A DNA stretch of 64,000 nucleotides from Codonopsis lanceolata (lineage: Eukaryota > Streptophyta > Magnoliopsida > Asterales > Campanulaceae): assembly GCA_013146195.2 (NCBI GenBank), contig CM028377.1, forward strand, positions 161,956,302 through 162,020,301, written 5' to 3'. Shown one piece after another: positions 10,763 through 21,975 of the stretch. The first letter of the stretch is position 1; each line of letters begins with the position of its first letter. A model generated the notes under the pieces. That model had not been told where the DNA came from, ran no database searches, and saw only the letters and a list, made by a program, of their open reading frames with translations. The position numbers and the translations under genes were made by a program.

Positions 10763-11404
10763 TAACTTAGCCTCCGAACCCGTTTTCAATCTCTGGTTTT
10801 TCTTTTCTTTTTCTGGTTTTGCTTTATTTTTGCCTTAAAATAAAGATGGCAACTCTAAAACATTTTGGATCCAGTGGGGCCTCGCAACACTCCTTCCTTG
10901 CACTTTTCTGTTTTCCCCTAAAAAAGGGAGAATGAGAATGGAAGGGTGATGTATTCCCATATCCTGGTATCCCCTAAACAAGGGATAACTTGATGCGGGA
11001 AACCCAATGCTCCCATAGTGATCCGAAATAGGCCATAAGGCTATTTTTATAAAATCCATAGTGGGGGCGTCGCAACATCCTTTTTTGCACTTTTTCGTTT
11101 TCCCCTAAAAAAGGGAAAATGGGAATGAAAGGGTGGTTCATTCCCATATCCTGGTATCCCCTAAAAAAGGGATAACTTGATGCGGGAAACCCAAAAGTTC
11201 CCATATTGCATAAAAAATCCACTAAAGGCAACCGAGGCGCATTCCAACGCGCTATCTTAGACAACACTCCTCTCGCACTTTTAATTTCGTCTTCCCCCAA
11301 AAAAAAGGAGGATGGAATGAGAGCAGTGGTGTCCCGCATCTGCACGTACGCGCACCCCTATCTAAGGGCGCGCGGGACGTGGGCGCACGTCCCGGGAACC
11401 CACA

Positions 11405-13516
11405 ATGTCTTAATGACCTATTGAAAGTTGATTAGTGCATGTACATGTATTGAACTTAGATTTCACTAATAGGTGGAATGGTGAACTTGTTGAACTAGGG
11501 TTTCTCAATGAAATAAGGACCTAGATTTATGTGAACTGTGAACATGGAGAAGGGATAGAAATGCATATAGCATTTGTATTCTATTTGGGAATAATTGTAG
11601 CGAAGACTCAACGGAGTCGAATTAAGGAATGATTGGACCTTACTAGGATCATGGTGAAATCCTTTGACACTTAGAAATCCATTGGACTAGATTACTAGCT
11701 TTTGGAACTTGAATAGAATTGAGTAGACAGCTTGACACTTATACTTGAGACTCAATCGAGCTCCTTTTGTAATCTATATGATTAATCGTGAACATGTTGT
11801 GAATAACATGCCTGCTTGTCTTGAACGAGTTCGCTCTTGTCGAGCTCGCTTCCTACTTGATTTTATATGAGTAAACATCTACTTGACATGGACGAGTTCG
11901 CTCTTGTCGAGCTCATTCTCTACTTTATTTTAGTGCCAAGTAAACATCTACTTGTCATTCCATTAGTCCAGCTGTCATACTTATCTTGTCTCGGTGGTAA
12001 CAATACATCGCCGTCACGAATTGTGAGATTCGTGGTAGTGATGGGTCGCCAGCCCATCATAATGCACCCACCCTCCACTATTTGATCACAGTGGAGAAGA
12101 GTACCTTGTCGTAACCATTAGGGCACTTGGAATAATACTATCGTGTTTTTGGTCGATGTATCACTCACGTGCATCTGAAAACTCGCACTCGTGATAACCG
12201 TTTTCATTTCAGGATCCACGTTGTGGCAGCGGCTCTATAATATATCCTCTTGTTATGTGATTTATTTCAAGCACTCATGTGGCAACAAAGTGTTAATTGA
12301 GACATAGGATCAAAAGTGACCATGTTTATCTTGATTGCGCATTATTGAATTTCATGGTGTGTATATCTGTAGGTATACATACTTATACTTGATAATTATA
12401 TGACTTGATATGCATACATGTGACTATACATGCTTATATTTGCTAATTTCATGAATGACTTTACGTGTATATATAAAGTTATACATACTTACATGTAATG
12501 CTTTCATGAGAATTACTTTCTAATTCATTTGGTTTGTGTTGAACAAGGAATCCCACCTTAGTTTGTTTGGACAGTTTAGTAAGTGAGAAGGAGAGATTTC
12601 TTGTAAAGTATACGACATGTCTTCACTAAGGGTTTCGCGTCGTAACGCTGCGGTTATCAAGTATTATAACAAAGTTTCGTATTATGTTATATTGTTTAGT
12701 AGTAGCGTACTGAGTCATTATGACTCATCCCGTACTTTGTTTTCTAGTTGCAGTAACATGTCCGCCACGTTGAGGCCGCGTAGATCGTGATTGTAGCAGA
12801 TAGCAACTAATCGATAGCTCGAGCTTAGTTCGTGCGATCGTGTTCGTGATTGTTCGTGATTGTGGCGACATTCTTGAAAGCAAGAGCTTGTGGATTCCTA
12901 TCTCATCTAGCATCATTGATTTGTCTATTGTACCGTACTATTCGTGTGAGCTCGTTGTATTGTAAAGTTATTTAGAATTGACAACGGGTAGAACACTTGG
13001 GTTCTCGATTTGGTTCTTCTTTGGGCGACGATTGTGTCGTGCCGTTATTCTGAGTCTTAGCTTTATATTCGCTTGTCTCCCTGCACGCAAAGGGCTTTGG
13101 GGCTTTCTTTATTCTAGTAGTTTTCATTGTTGGTTAACCCCGTATGCTTTAGCCGGGGTAATTGTTATATCGTTAGTTCGTTGTTGAAACACCGTCCGAG
13201 TGCCGATGGTTTGTTCCGCTGCCTCGCAATGTTATGACGCGAAGTTTTGTACTTTCTCCTCTCGAGACAATAGTGTCTCTTGGTTTCTTTAGTGTTGATT
13301 TCGAGTTTATTAGCTCGGGTCTTCACTCTATTAACGCTTCCGCACCTTTGATTTTTGTTGACTCGTATTTTTATACGAATGTACATTCTTGTTTAGAGTT
13401 GGATAACTCTATTGTTTGACTCGCACTCTTGATTTGCAAGTGTTTGTCCCCTTCTTGCCCTGTCCTTGCGTTGCGACCTTGGGATTCTATTCCTGAATCT
13501 GGGTCGGGTCGTCACA
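11405..13516 (+). mobile_element. 5'-truncated Tekay-like LTR D
   Basis: The 3' end GGGTCGGGTCGTCACA matches the terminus of the Tekay LTRs F and H read in the sense direction. The 3' half is clearly related to LTR I (38515-40002), including CGTTGAGGCC.GGTAGATC and ACTCGT-type motifs. The 5' end is missing because LTR C2 abuts at 11405. The sequence after 13516 is not a primer site, so this is a 3' or solo LTR remnant. Confidence 0.65.
11827..11914 (+). other. duplicated leader hairpin in LTR D
   Basis: GAGTTCG, loop CTCTTGT, CGAGCTC occurs at 11827-11847 and again at 11894-11914, inside a 67-bp tandem duplication. The stem is 7 bp with one G-T wobble. G carries the same duplication (65 bp); F and H have one copy each. 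A second hairpin lies at 12073-12096 (CTCCACT..AGTGGAG). Confidence 0.6.
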
Positions 13517-13654
13517 GTGCGGGCCAAAGTACTACACCGCAGAAGGTGGGAGCCACCTCTTGATCCCTATACGAGCCACCTCTTGATTCTCCGCAGACGC
13601 CGGTATGATTCGACCTTGACGAGGACGCCAAGGATTTAAGTGGGAGATTAAATT
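13517..13654. other. spacer with a short direct repeat
   Basis: GAGCCACCTCTTGAT occurs twice, around 13551 and 13574. No gene is visible. The segment lies between LTR D and the foldback sequence and may belong to the same element as the foldback. Confidence 0.35.
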
Positions 13655-13928
13655 CATCGGTAGATGTGGGATTGTGATGCATGCGCTACTACCGGGCACC
13701 AACATCATGCATGGACTGGACGGCCATGGGGGCCCGATGACCCAAGGTGTCGCGTGCTCACTAGGCCGCTGTGTGGGTTACACGTAGCGATCGACTTCGG
13801 GTCATCAGGCCCACCACAAGCCGATCCAAAATTCCATGGATGATGTTGGTGCCCAGTAGTAGCGCATGACTACCTTATAAATCACAAACAAGTCCCACAT
13901 CTACCCGATGTGGGCTTGGGGTATTACA
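13655..13928. repeat. foldback (inverted-repeat) sequence, MITE- or LTR-derived
   Basis: 13680-13715 and 13833-13868 are inverted copies matching at 34 of 36 bases. Similarity extends outward to GTAGATGTGGGA/TCCCACATCTAC and inward to CCCGATGACCC/GGGTCATCAGG, leaving a loop of about 55 bp. A small nested hairpin CCCACATC..GATGTGGG lies at 13894-13914. Read on the minus strand the right edge begins TGTAATACCCC, an LTR-like terminus. I cannot assign it to a known family. Confidence 0.6.
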
Positions 13929-14591
13929 TTTAAACTCTTTACTTTTGTTGTGTTGCACAATTTGAAATTGTCTTTTTTGACATTTAAATCACTTAACAAA
14001 CAAAATTCTGCTCTACATAACTCTCTATTTAAGTGGTTAACTACTATACATTGTTCAAGGGACCTTACAATTATTATGATTAATCTTACTTTTATTATTG
14101 TTATCATTATTATTATTATTGTTGTTACTATAATTATTATGATCACTACTATGGTCATTATTATTGCTATTCCTTTATTATTATAATTACTATTATTATT
14201 CATTTTCTTATTTTTATTATTATTTTATCATTATTATTATTACTATCATAATTATTATTATCATTACTATAACTTTTTATTATTATGATTTTTATTATTA
14301 CTATACATTATAAATATTCATATTATTCATATCACATGATTATTACTACTTTAATTATAATTATTATAAATATAACTTTAATTATAATTATAATTACTAT
14401 AAATATAATTTTTTTTATTATTATTACTTTATTATTAGTTTTAAGGGTAATGTTGCAATATAGAGAAGAGTTACGTGTTTTAGGTAGTAAAAATAAGTAC
14501 AATGGGTAGTGCTTACAAATGTTTTACATAAAATATACATGACTTATCACTTATATATATACATAAGTTAAATCAAACGCTTTTGAAACAA
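13929..14591. repeat. ATT/TTA-rich imperfect microsatellite tract
   Basis: From about 14060 to 14450 the sequence is dominated by interrupted (TTA)n and (ATT)n. Isoleucine-rich reading frames on both strands are artefacts of this composition. The remainder is plain AT-rich spacer up to LTR E. Confidence 0.8.
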
Positions 14592-15879
14592 TGATCGATG
14601 TCTTATTTTAATTATTTTCCTTGCAAGTGGACAAGACTATTGGAGAATAGTTTTGGGAAGCAAGGGTCGAACCACAGAGACAAGAAGATCACAGATAGTA
14701 CGATTTATTGATAGCAATTTATTAATCTAAGGGGGTTTTTATTTTTATTCTATTCTAAACTAACTATTATTATTCTTGTTTAACTAATTAGCAGCAATTA
14801 CATGTTATGAAGATCTTATGGTGGATAGCAATCTAGGATTAGAGTTTCACTTGTATCTCCTCTATGCTTAATTTTAATAAAGTATCATTCAATCTTTTGG
14901 GATCGTTCACAAAATATAGATATAGCCTGTTGAATTACCGTTCAGTCTCTATCTTCAAATAATCCATCCACTCCATATCTTAAGCACAAGAACATAGGAT
15001 CTAACTGTCACTTAGGTTATATATGGAACCCGGCCCTAACTTATCACTTTCATGCATCGATAGATCCAATTTATTGTGATGGTGAGCCAGTGTATGACAT
15101 ATGTACATTGATCATGCATTTATCCGCACCTCTAGGTCTTTATTATTCACAATTACATTCATTTTTTCAAAGTGAAATAATATAGGGATTGATAAAAACC
15201 ACAATCAACAAGAATTGAATGAATATAAATATAAATTAAAGCATAGATTCGATACAAGTTACCTCCCACCTCCTAGATTAATGAAGATTTAGTTCATCCT
15301 TGAAGATGAACAACACATGAAGATGAATGAATTCATGAATCGATCTTCAATACTTGTAATTACAACAACTAATTATGTTATACAACCTAAAATCTATTCT
15401 AAAGCTATGGAAAACTAATTTTTAGCCGTCTCCAGCCGTTTCTAACCGTCCTATGCTCTGACTACCGACCTCTATTTATACCAGGGAGTTGTATTACAAT
15501 TAGATCTCTTGTGAAAACGCAAAATCGGGTATTTTGACTACCTCGGTCGCAAGGTCTAAGACACCTTGCGTCCGCAAGGTCCTTCAATAATCCGGGGTTG
15601 AGCTTTTGAAGTTTCTGTCCACCTTGCGGAGGCAAGGTCTACTGCACCTTGCGACCGCAAGGTTCCCAGCTTGACTTTTCTTCTTTTCTTCTTCATTTTT
15701 ACACTCTGACCCCTTCTTGGAATTTTCACCAGAAATCCTTATAATTTGCATACTTTCACTTAAAACCCTGAAACTTACAAAATCACTAGAAAACGCATAT
15801 CAGTAGCCAAAAGCCTCGTGAAATAGCTCAATTTAAGTCATAGAAGCATAGGAAATCGACTTATAAAATATATCGATCA
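14592..15879 (-). mobile_element. Athila LTR E, minus strand (3' LTR)
   Basis: The LTR ends are an exact 8-bp inverted pair, TGATCGAT (14592-14599) and ATCGATCA (15872-15879). Sense AAGTTTTGGGGTAT at 15881-15894 is the polypurine tract, placing this as the 3' LTR of the minus-strand element whose pol is at 20254-21975. It contains TATAAATA (sense) at 15473-15480 and four GC-rich palindromes. The sense 3' end shares CAATAGTCTTGT.CACTTG with LTR A. Length 1288 bp. Confidence 0.85.
15473..15663 (-). promoter_or_regulatory. palindrome pairs and TATA box of LTR E
   Basis: Units lie at 15541-15555 (shortened), 15563-15580 (ACCTTGCGTCCGCAAGGT), 15621-15638 and 15646-15663 (ACCTTGCGACCGCAAGGT). TATAAATA lies at 15473-15480 on the minus strand, about 60 bp downstream in the sense direction. 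Pair spacing is 22 and 25 bp. Confidence 0.65.
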
Positions 15880-18189
15880 AATACCCCAAAACTTAAACTT
15901 TGATCGTTCACAAGTAAACAATACTTATAAATACAAAAGCATTTAAAATAACAAAAATAACAAAAATCTTTGTGGAGTGTGACACTATTTACACTCCTCT
16001 AGAAACCCACAAACTCAAGGAGACTCTTTCGAGTGACTCGACTATGCAGATAAATACAAAAACCGATAAATGCAAAAGCAATTAAAACTAAAATAACAAA
16101 AATAATAAAAAATCGTTTTTGGCTTCAACCTCAAGTTTTAATAGCGTGGCATAACAAAGCAGTCTAAGTTCGATGCTCACCACATATGTGCAAACTAAAT
16201 CACATAAAACCAATCTAACTTTTACTTAAAGCTGCTACTACTATTAATTTCTCCATGTGTGTGTGATCACCAGTCTTAGAGAATATCTTAACTAAAACAT
16301 TTTTATTAAGCTAAGCACCACATTCATATGAAAATCAGACTTTAATTAAAACCAATGCATCATGAAGAATGAGATCTACCATCAAAACCCGGTCTATTAC
16401 AGAAAGAGAGGTCACCAAGGATTTCAAAAACTTATACATCCATCCCATGCACTTCTATGTATGACATACAATGCTCTCCTATCCCAATTACTTGTAATAG
16501 CTAAGATTATGCTAACACAGTGAGCTCTTGGCGAATAATATGAACATGAAGTGTTTGATCAATTCTATATGACTCACTTAGCAGAGAAAACACGCACAAG
16601 CATTGGCAAGAAGATCATTAGGTCTTTATTAGCTTGTAATGTAAGGCCAAGGTGATGGGGGATTTGATGGAAAGGGGTTGGAATTCAAAGTGAGAGAGTA
16701 AGACTACCCTTTATCCCTCATACTTCCAAGCAAAAGGAACTTTTCCCTATTTAGGCTAGGACCTGCAAAGACTACAAGTGAGGGGATGTTTTCTGTTACT
16801 TTTCAGTTTTCTTCTTTCCCCCCCAAACTTGTTTTGGGCAATACATACTCTAAAAATATCTCATGATTTTTCTCAGCAATATTTTTTCTAACATATTTTC
16901 TTTTGAAAGCTATGCTTTCATTCGAATCTATTTGCACTCTTCTTCTTCCGTTTCATTTTTCGTCGATCTATTTTTTCTTTTCTTTTTCTATTTTTTTTCA
17001 ACGACGGAAAGAAGAAGTCTTCAGAAAAATAGTCTGACTGAAAAATTGGTCCCATTAATTAATCTCCCACCCACATCCTACTCTCTCAAAGGGTAGGCTA
17101 AAAGTGTATAGACTTTTAGGGTTAAATTAATGTGGGCAATAGAAACGATGTCGAATGGGGATTTAATGTGTGCTTAGCACACTCCATTCTTTTTAATTAG
17201 GCTCAAAAGGGGACACTAGGGATATTTTTAGTAAAGGTCAGGGAATATTTAGGCTCTAACGATCCAAAGATGGCCTAAGTCATTTCTTAATGCCAAATGC
17301 TCATGTAGTTTTTAAAGCAAGTAAGACACACAAAACATCATATCAACTATGGGAATTGTGGGGTTGAATGTTTAGCATCACTGGATTTCACATAAGCATT
17401 CGCTAAGACAGATGGTAGGGACAATTGAGACTAACATGCAGACACGGTTCGAAAGTGTGCTTGAGATATATAAATGAGAAAAATCCAAGGGATCTAACTA
17501 TCATGCAATTGACCCTAAGTTACAATTTAATGCAACAATTATGTTCGAATGGCTATGCATCATATTCTTGTGCATATCTTGTTGAAATGAAGTAGGTGCT
17601 ATAAACTTTATAAAACTATTCTAATTAATCCATAATTATGACTGGTATAGGTGCATGAAGAATTTGGAGAAAAGTAAAAGTTTCGCAAAATCAAGTAAAT
17701 TCCAGAGAGATCTACGGACTAGCTATGTGGTTCATTGCATTAACTCCTCATCGACTAGTATTACCAAACCAAAACTCGAAGATGAAATTTTTTAATTAAA
17801 ATATTTTTATTTTAGAAAATTGGAGATGTTGATGACATAATTGATGATGGGTCCCCATGAGAGGAATCCACGAGCATCAAAAATTATAGTATTCTGGTCA
17901 AGGCAACATCTCCGAAAACAAGAAAATTTCAAAAGCAAGAAAGGCGGGTGAGGAGGAGACACGATAGAGGGAAAAGAAAATTTTCCCCACCCTAAAAACG
18001 TAGCCCAACTCCACTCCTCCTTAGGGTAGGACTTGCTAAGACTCTGGGCTTAGAATTCCCCCCCCCAAACTTAATTTCTATTTTGTCCCCAAAATTGAGG
18101 AACATATGAGAGGTTTGATGGGGAAGGGCAACTATCAAAAGGACATAGTAGGCCCACCTAACGAAAGAGGATGAAACTTGGGTCTCGAC
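15880..18189 (-). mobile_element. 3' non-coding internal region of Athila E
   Basis: No coding domain is visible between the env-position ORF and the 3' LTR. It holds the terminal polypurine tract (15881-15900). Two further tracts of the same type, sense AAGTTTGGGGGG, lie at 16818-16830 and 18058-18072. An A-rich block repeated near 15940 and 16070 (AAATGCAAAAGCA..AAAATAACAAAAAT) is a local duplication. Confidence 0.65.
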
Positions 18190-19280
18190 TCAAGGTGAGT
18201 CGAGAGGAAATAACGAATGAGGACGAAACTCGGGGATCGTGCCAGGAGGCAGCCCGTAATAATTGGAGACATTTTGTCCCATAGTGTTAAACCAGCCGAA
18301 TAATTGAGTCTGGTCGGCACGCATTTGTGCCAACAACTGACTCACCATATCAGTTTGGAGGACGGCTTCCTCCAACCTGTTGGAGATTTCCACAAGTGGG
18401 TCCATCTCCTCCTCTTCGGGTTCCTCCACGTGAGGAACCCTCTCTCGCGGTTGCTGGTGGTGCTCAAACAAAATTGCCCTAGTGATAGCGGGCCCATCTC
18501 TCAGCCTCTCCGCGTGTCGAGGCCATCTCACTCCAGCGTCCTTACACAGTCCAGTAATCAAATGCGGGAATGCGAACCCCGTATTTGTGGTACCTTTAAT
18601 AAGGATCTTAATTTGGCCATTGATCAGGCGGCCAACATCAACAGACCCACCAGTCATGATGGTGTAGATCAGGACAGCCTTAGCCCAAGTCACCGTGTGT
18701 TGGTGACTGGTAGGCATAAGGCGGTAGCAGATAAATTTGAACACGGGCTTGGCCGTGTCCAAGAGGATGGACTCCTCCATGGTGCGTGGACCGAATGGTG
18801 GGTTGCAGTTTTGGGTCCACACCACACCAGGATGGGAGATGGTGGCATTGACCACCTCGACAGGAATAGGGGGTGAAGGTGGGTGCTATAGTCGTCGGCA
18901 CCCTCCGCAAAGTTGGAGGTGCCGTAATACATGTTAATGCTTTGGGACGAAAAGTTAACACTAATGTCCCTAACATTAATGGTCTCAATCACCCCACCAT
19001 CTATGCCAATGCGGCCATTGGCATAGAACTCACGGACAATAGGCACGATTGCCTTGCCCGGAGACTCAATCAGAAGACCCCACCTACGTGCTAAAAATGC
19101 ATTGTGGAGGCCCAATTCGGCAGCCTTGAATCCCCTCTCGGGAATCAAGGATTTGGAGAGCTTTGTAGCATATCTCTCCGAGGCCTCATAGGAAATAAAG
19201 CGGCGGTGGTCATAATTTGGTTCTTCCTCCTCAACAGGGCGAGAAGTAGAGGGGCCAAGATTTCTATGCTTATGGGCCAT
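18190..19280 (-). pseudogene. Athila env-position ORF (putative plant transposon protein type)
   Basis: The start chosen is the Met at 19280, giving MAHKHRNLGPSTSRP; this basic, Ser/Pro-containing start is typical of the family. The first frame runs to about 18860 with FISYEASERY, ERGFKA and PIVREFYANG, features of the plant retroelement protein family often labelled putative plant transposon protein. A frameshift near 18860 moves to a frame ending at 18190, containing GRLINGQIKILIKG, FPHLITGLCKDAGV and an acidic/coiled C-terminus (EEPEEEEMDPLVEISNRLEE). It sits between integrase and the 3' LTR, the env-like position of Athila. Function is unknown; no signal peptide or transmembrane segment is obvious. 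Confidence 0.65.
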
Positions 19281-19743
19281 TGTTTGAGCACAAGTAAAAA
19301 TATTTAACAATTAAAATATTATTCTATTTTAAAATTTTAAAATTTTAAAATTAAAAGTTAACTATTTCCTAAAGCATGCAAATATAACTCTACGTAAAGT
19401 TTCTAACACCCTAGCATGCCAATATAATTGTACGTCAAAAAATGAAATAGGGGTTAGAATTACTTGGTTTTGCCGCTTTGAGATGGACAGTCGCCGGAGT
19501 TTTGAGCTTCTTGCCGGCCAAAAATGGATGCTTCTTCACCTTTCTTAAAGCTTCAATGGGGTGTAATGGTGGATGAATGGAGGTAGGAAAGTTGAAGGGG
19601 TTGAAGGAGGGAGGTTATCTTTGAAGATTGAGCCGGAATTTGGAAGAATTTCGTCTGAAGATGGAGAGGAAGACGGAAGGCTGCTGTTGCTTTGAAGAGA
19701 AGATGAAGATTTCAGGTGATTTTCTGAAGAAGCACGGCCTGTC
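19281..19743 (-). other. putative 5' leader of the env-position ORF
   Basis: In the minus-strand sense this lies between an internal TATA box (19744-19751) and the ATG at 19280. It has no long conserved reading frame. If the TATA box is used, the leader would be about 430 nt. Confidence 0.4.
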
Positions 19744-19909
19744 CTTTTATAAAGATACCTTGCGGTCGCAAGGTGTCTTTTACCTTGCGTCCGCAAGGTC
19801 GGCTAGTCAAACGGTGCTGATTCCCACGTCTGCATGTTGTCGTTCACGCTAACCGCATTTATGGGGACCTTGCGGTCGCAAGGCCTAGGGCACCTTGCGT
19901 CCGCAAGGT
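19744..19909 (-). promoter_or_regulatory. internal promoter-like module of Athila E
   Basis: Four palindromes lie at 19757-19774 (ACCTTGCGGTCGCAAGGT), 19782-19799 (ACCTTGCGTCCGCAAGGT), 19867-19884 and 19892-19909. Starts within each pair are 25 bp apart, as in the LTR of the same element. TATAAAAG (minus strand) lies at 19744-19751, six bases downstream of the nearest palindrome. It is upstream of the env-position ORF and downstream of pol, so it could drive a separate transcript. Promoter activity is inferred. Confidence 0.55.
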
Positions 19910-20253
19910 GGGCAGATTGTTTCCTTTTGTTTCTTTTTCATCCTTTTTCAGTAGTTTAACACTTAGGTCCCTCCATTAGGTTCGGTTACGTTTCGTCACT
20001 TTTCTGCATTATAAAAACTCTACAAAAAATTCTAGACTAACAATATTAGCAACATATAAATACAACATTAAGATGCTTTTCTCCCCCAAACTTGGATTCT
20101 GGCATATTTAATTTCAAAATTAAATGTCCAAAATTAAATTTAACGGAGAATAGCATATTTTAATTAACTACAAAATCAATAAAATTCCTCATAGTGGGTT
20201 GCCTCCCACTTAGCGCCTTTGTTTAACATCTTTGGCTTGACCCAACTGCAAAC
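19910..20253 (-). other. pol downstream region with conserved hairpin and polypurine-like tract
   Basis: About 45 nt after the pol stop, AGTGGG (20205-20210 in sense) and CCCACT (20193-20198) flank the loop AGGCAA. The surrounding sense text AAAGGCGCTAAGTGGGAGG followed by CAACCCACTATGAGG is a block recurrent just after pol in Athila/Calypso-type elements. A tract of sense AAGTTTGGGGGA lies at 20082-20092. No gene is seen. Confidence 0.6.
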
Positions 20254-21975
20254 CTAGTCATTGGGTGGTGCATTGTCAGCTAAACGAATTAATTCGATTG
20301 TTCGTTCGACTGACATTGGTTCAAGATATGGTTGGAGTCGGTGTCCATTGACTTTAAAAACTTCGTTGGTCCTTGGATTTCTAATATCAATAGCTCCATG
20401 AGGATAAATTCTAACGATTGTAAAAGGACCAGACCACTTAGATTTTAATTTTTCAGGGAATAACCTCAGTCTAGAATTGAAAAGAAAAACTTTCAATCCT
20501 GGTCGAAACATTTTATTTGCTAATCCCATGTCATGGTATTTCTTGGTCTTTTCTTTATACATTTTAACATTTTCGTACGAATTTAGCCTATGTTCTTCTA
20601 ATTCATTTAATTGGAACAATCTTTCCTCACCGGCCAAGGTCAAATCTAAATTTAAGTCTTTGACAGCCCAATAAGCTTTATGTTCAATTTCAACTGGTAA
20701 ATGACAAGCTTTGCCATATACCATTTGGTATGGACTCATTCCTATCGGGGTCTTATAAGCAGTTCAGTATACCCATAAAGCATCCTTAAGTTTAGCTTCC
20801 CGATCTTTACGATTAGGCCTAACGGTCTTTTCTAATACTGCTTTAATTTGCCTATTACTAACCTCTACTTGGCCAGATGTTTGAGGATGGTAGGGTGTAG
20901 CTAACTTGTGAGTTACACCATGTTTTCTGAGGATATTATTTAATAATTTATTAGTAAAGTGCGTTCCTTGATCACTGATTATTGCCTTGGGTACTCCATA
21001 CCTGGCAAAAAGATCTTCAACGAATTTAACCACAGTTTTACCATCATTAGCTTTAGTACCTATGGCTTCTATCCATTTGGATACATAATCAACGACTACC
21101 AAAATATATTCACAGTTATTAGAGACGGGGAAAGGACCCATAAAATCAATGCCCCAAACATAAAAAATTTCAACAACCATATTAGTATGCAAGGGCATTT
21201 CATTTCTTTTTCCTATTCCACCGGTTGTCTGACATTTATCACAAGTTTTATAAAATAAGTCACAGTCTCTAAAAACAGAGGGCCAATATAGACCAGATTG
21301 TAAAAATTTTCTAGCAGTTTTATTCCCACTAAAATGACCACCACAAGAGTATTCATGGCAAAATTCCATAATACTTTGTTGGTCTTTTTCTGGAACACAT
21401 CGCTTGATTAAAGAGTCTGAACACATTTTATATAAATGAGGCTCTTCCCAAAAATATTTCTTTGCTTCAGTCAAAAATTTCTTCTTTAGATAGTGATCAA
21501 AATCAGGATTTATAATATCAGAGACATAAAAGTTGACAAAATCAGCATACCAAGGGTCTGAATCTTTGACTGCTAAAAGTTGTTCATCAGGAAAATCTTC
21601 ATTTATAGGAATTGGGTTGTCAAGAAATTGACGTTCAAGTAAGGGTGAAAATTCCAATCTAGACAAATGATCAGCTACGACATTTTCGGTTCCCTTTTTA
21701 TCCTTGATTGTAATGTCAAATTCTTGTAATAATAGCATCCACCTAATTAGTCTAGCCTTTGCATCTTTCTTACTTAATAAATATTTTAGGGCATAATGAT
21801 CAGAAAATATTATTACTTTCGATCCGAACAGATATGGTCTAAATTTTTCTAACGCATACACAACTGCCAAAAACTCTTTTTCTATTGTTGTATAATTTAG
21901 TTGTGCATCATTTAGAGTTCTACTAGCATAATGTATCACATGTGGCTTTCTATCTACCCTTTGTCCTAACATGGT
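20254..21975 (-). pseudogene. pol: Athila pol 3' part: RNase H and integrase (element E)
   Basis: The frame enters from the LTR F junction at 21975. RNase H covers about residues 1-105 (HYASRTLND, FSDHYALKYLL, ADHLSRLE). Integrase follows: H2C2 zinc region near 206-248 (HEYSCGGHFSG, CDKCQTTG) and the catalytic triad at about D276 (GIDFMGP), D334 (ISDQGTHF) and E370 (SGQVEVSN), with DD35E spacing. After ALWVY an in-frame TGA (20764-20766) replaces the usual Arg codon, a C-to-T change at CpG. The same frame then continues to 20254 with the typical MSPYQMVYGKACHLPVE and a GPF region (WSGPFTIVRIYPHGAI). RT, protease and gag are missing upstream because F is inserted there. Confidence 0.88.

Larger units (their letters stand above)
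9606..11404 (+). mobile_element. LTR C2, plus strand (3' LTR)
   Basis: It starts TGTAGACACCCCAATTTCG after the tract GTTGAGGGGCTC and ends CGGGAACCCACA. It matches LTR C1 in inverted orientation over its whole length, including TATA, palindromes, leader hairpin and 187-bp repeats. Near its end is a further hairpin, GGGACGTG..CACGTCCC (11374-11393). The flanking 5 bp (ATGTC after 11404) do not match those left of C1 (GCAAC before 5061). Confidence 0.7.

Noticed and set aside
5061..11404. C1 and C2 as the two LTRs of a single element
   Set aside because: LTRs of one element are direct repeats; these are inverted, both preceded by polypurine tracts, with different flanks.
13517..13928. Cassandra-type TRIM with a 5S rRNA promoter
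   Set aside because: The size and inverted structure prompted the idea, but no 5S rRNA-like segment could be found.
13901..14509. Isoleucine-rich frames on both strands
   Set aside because: They translate an imperfect ATT/TTA microsatellite.
18304..18876. 190-residue plus-strand frame
   Set aside because: It is antisense to the env-position ORF, which has recognisable family features; the plus frame has none.
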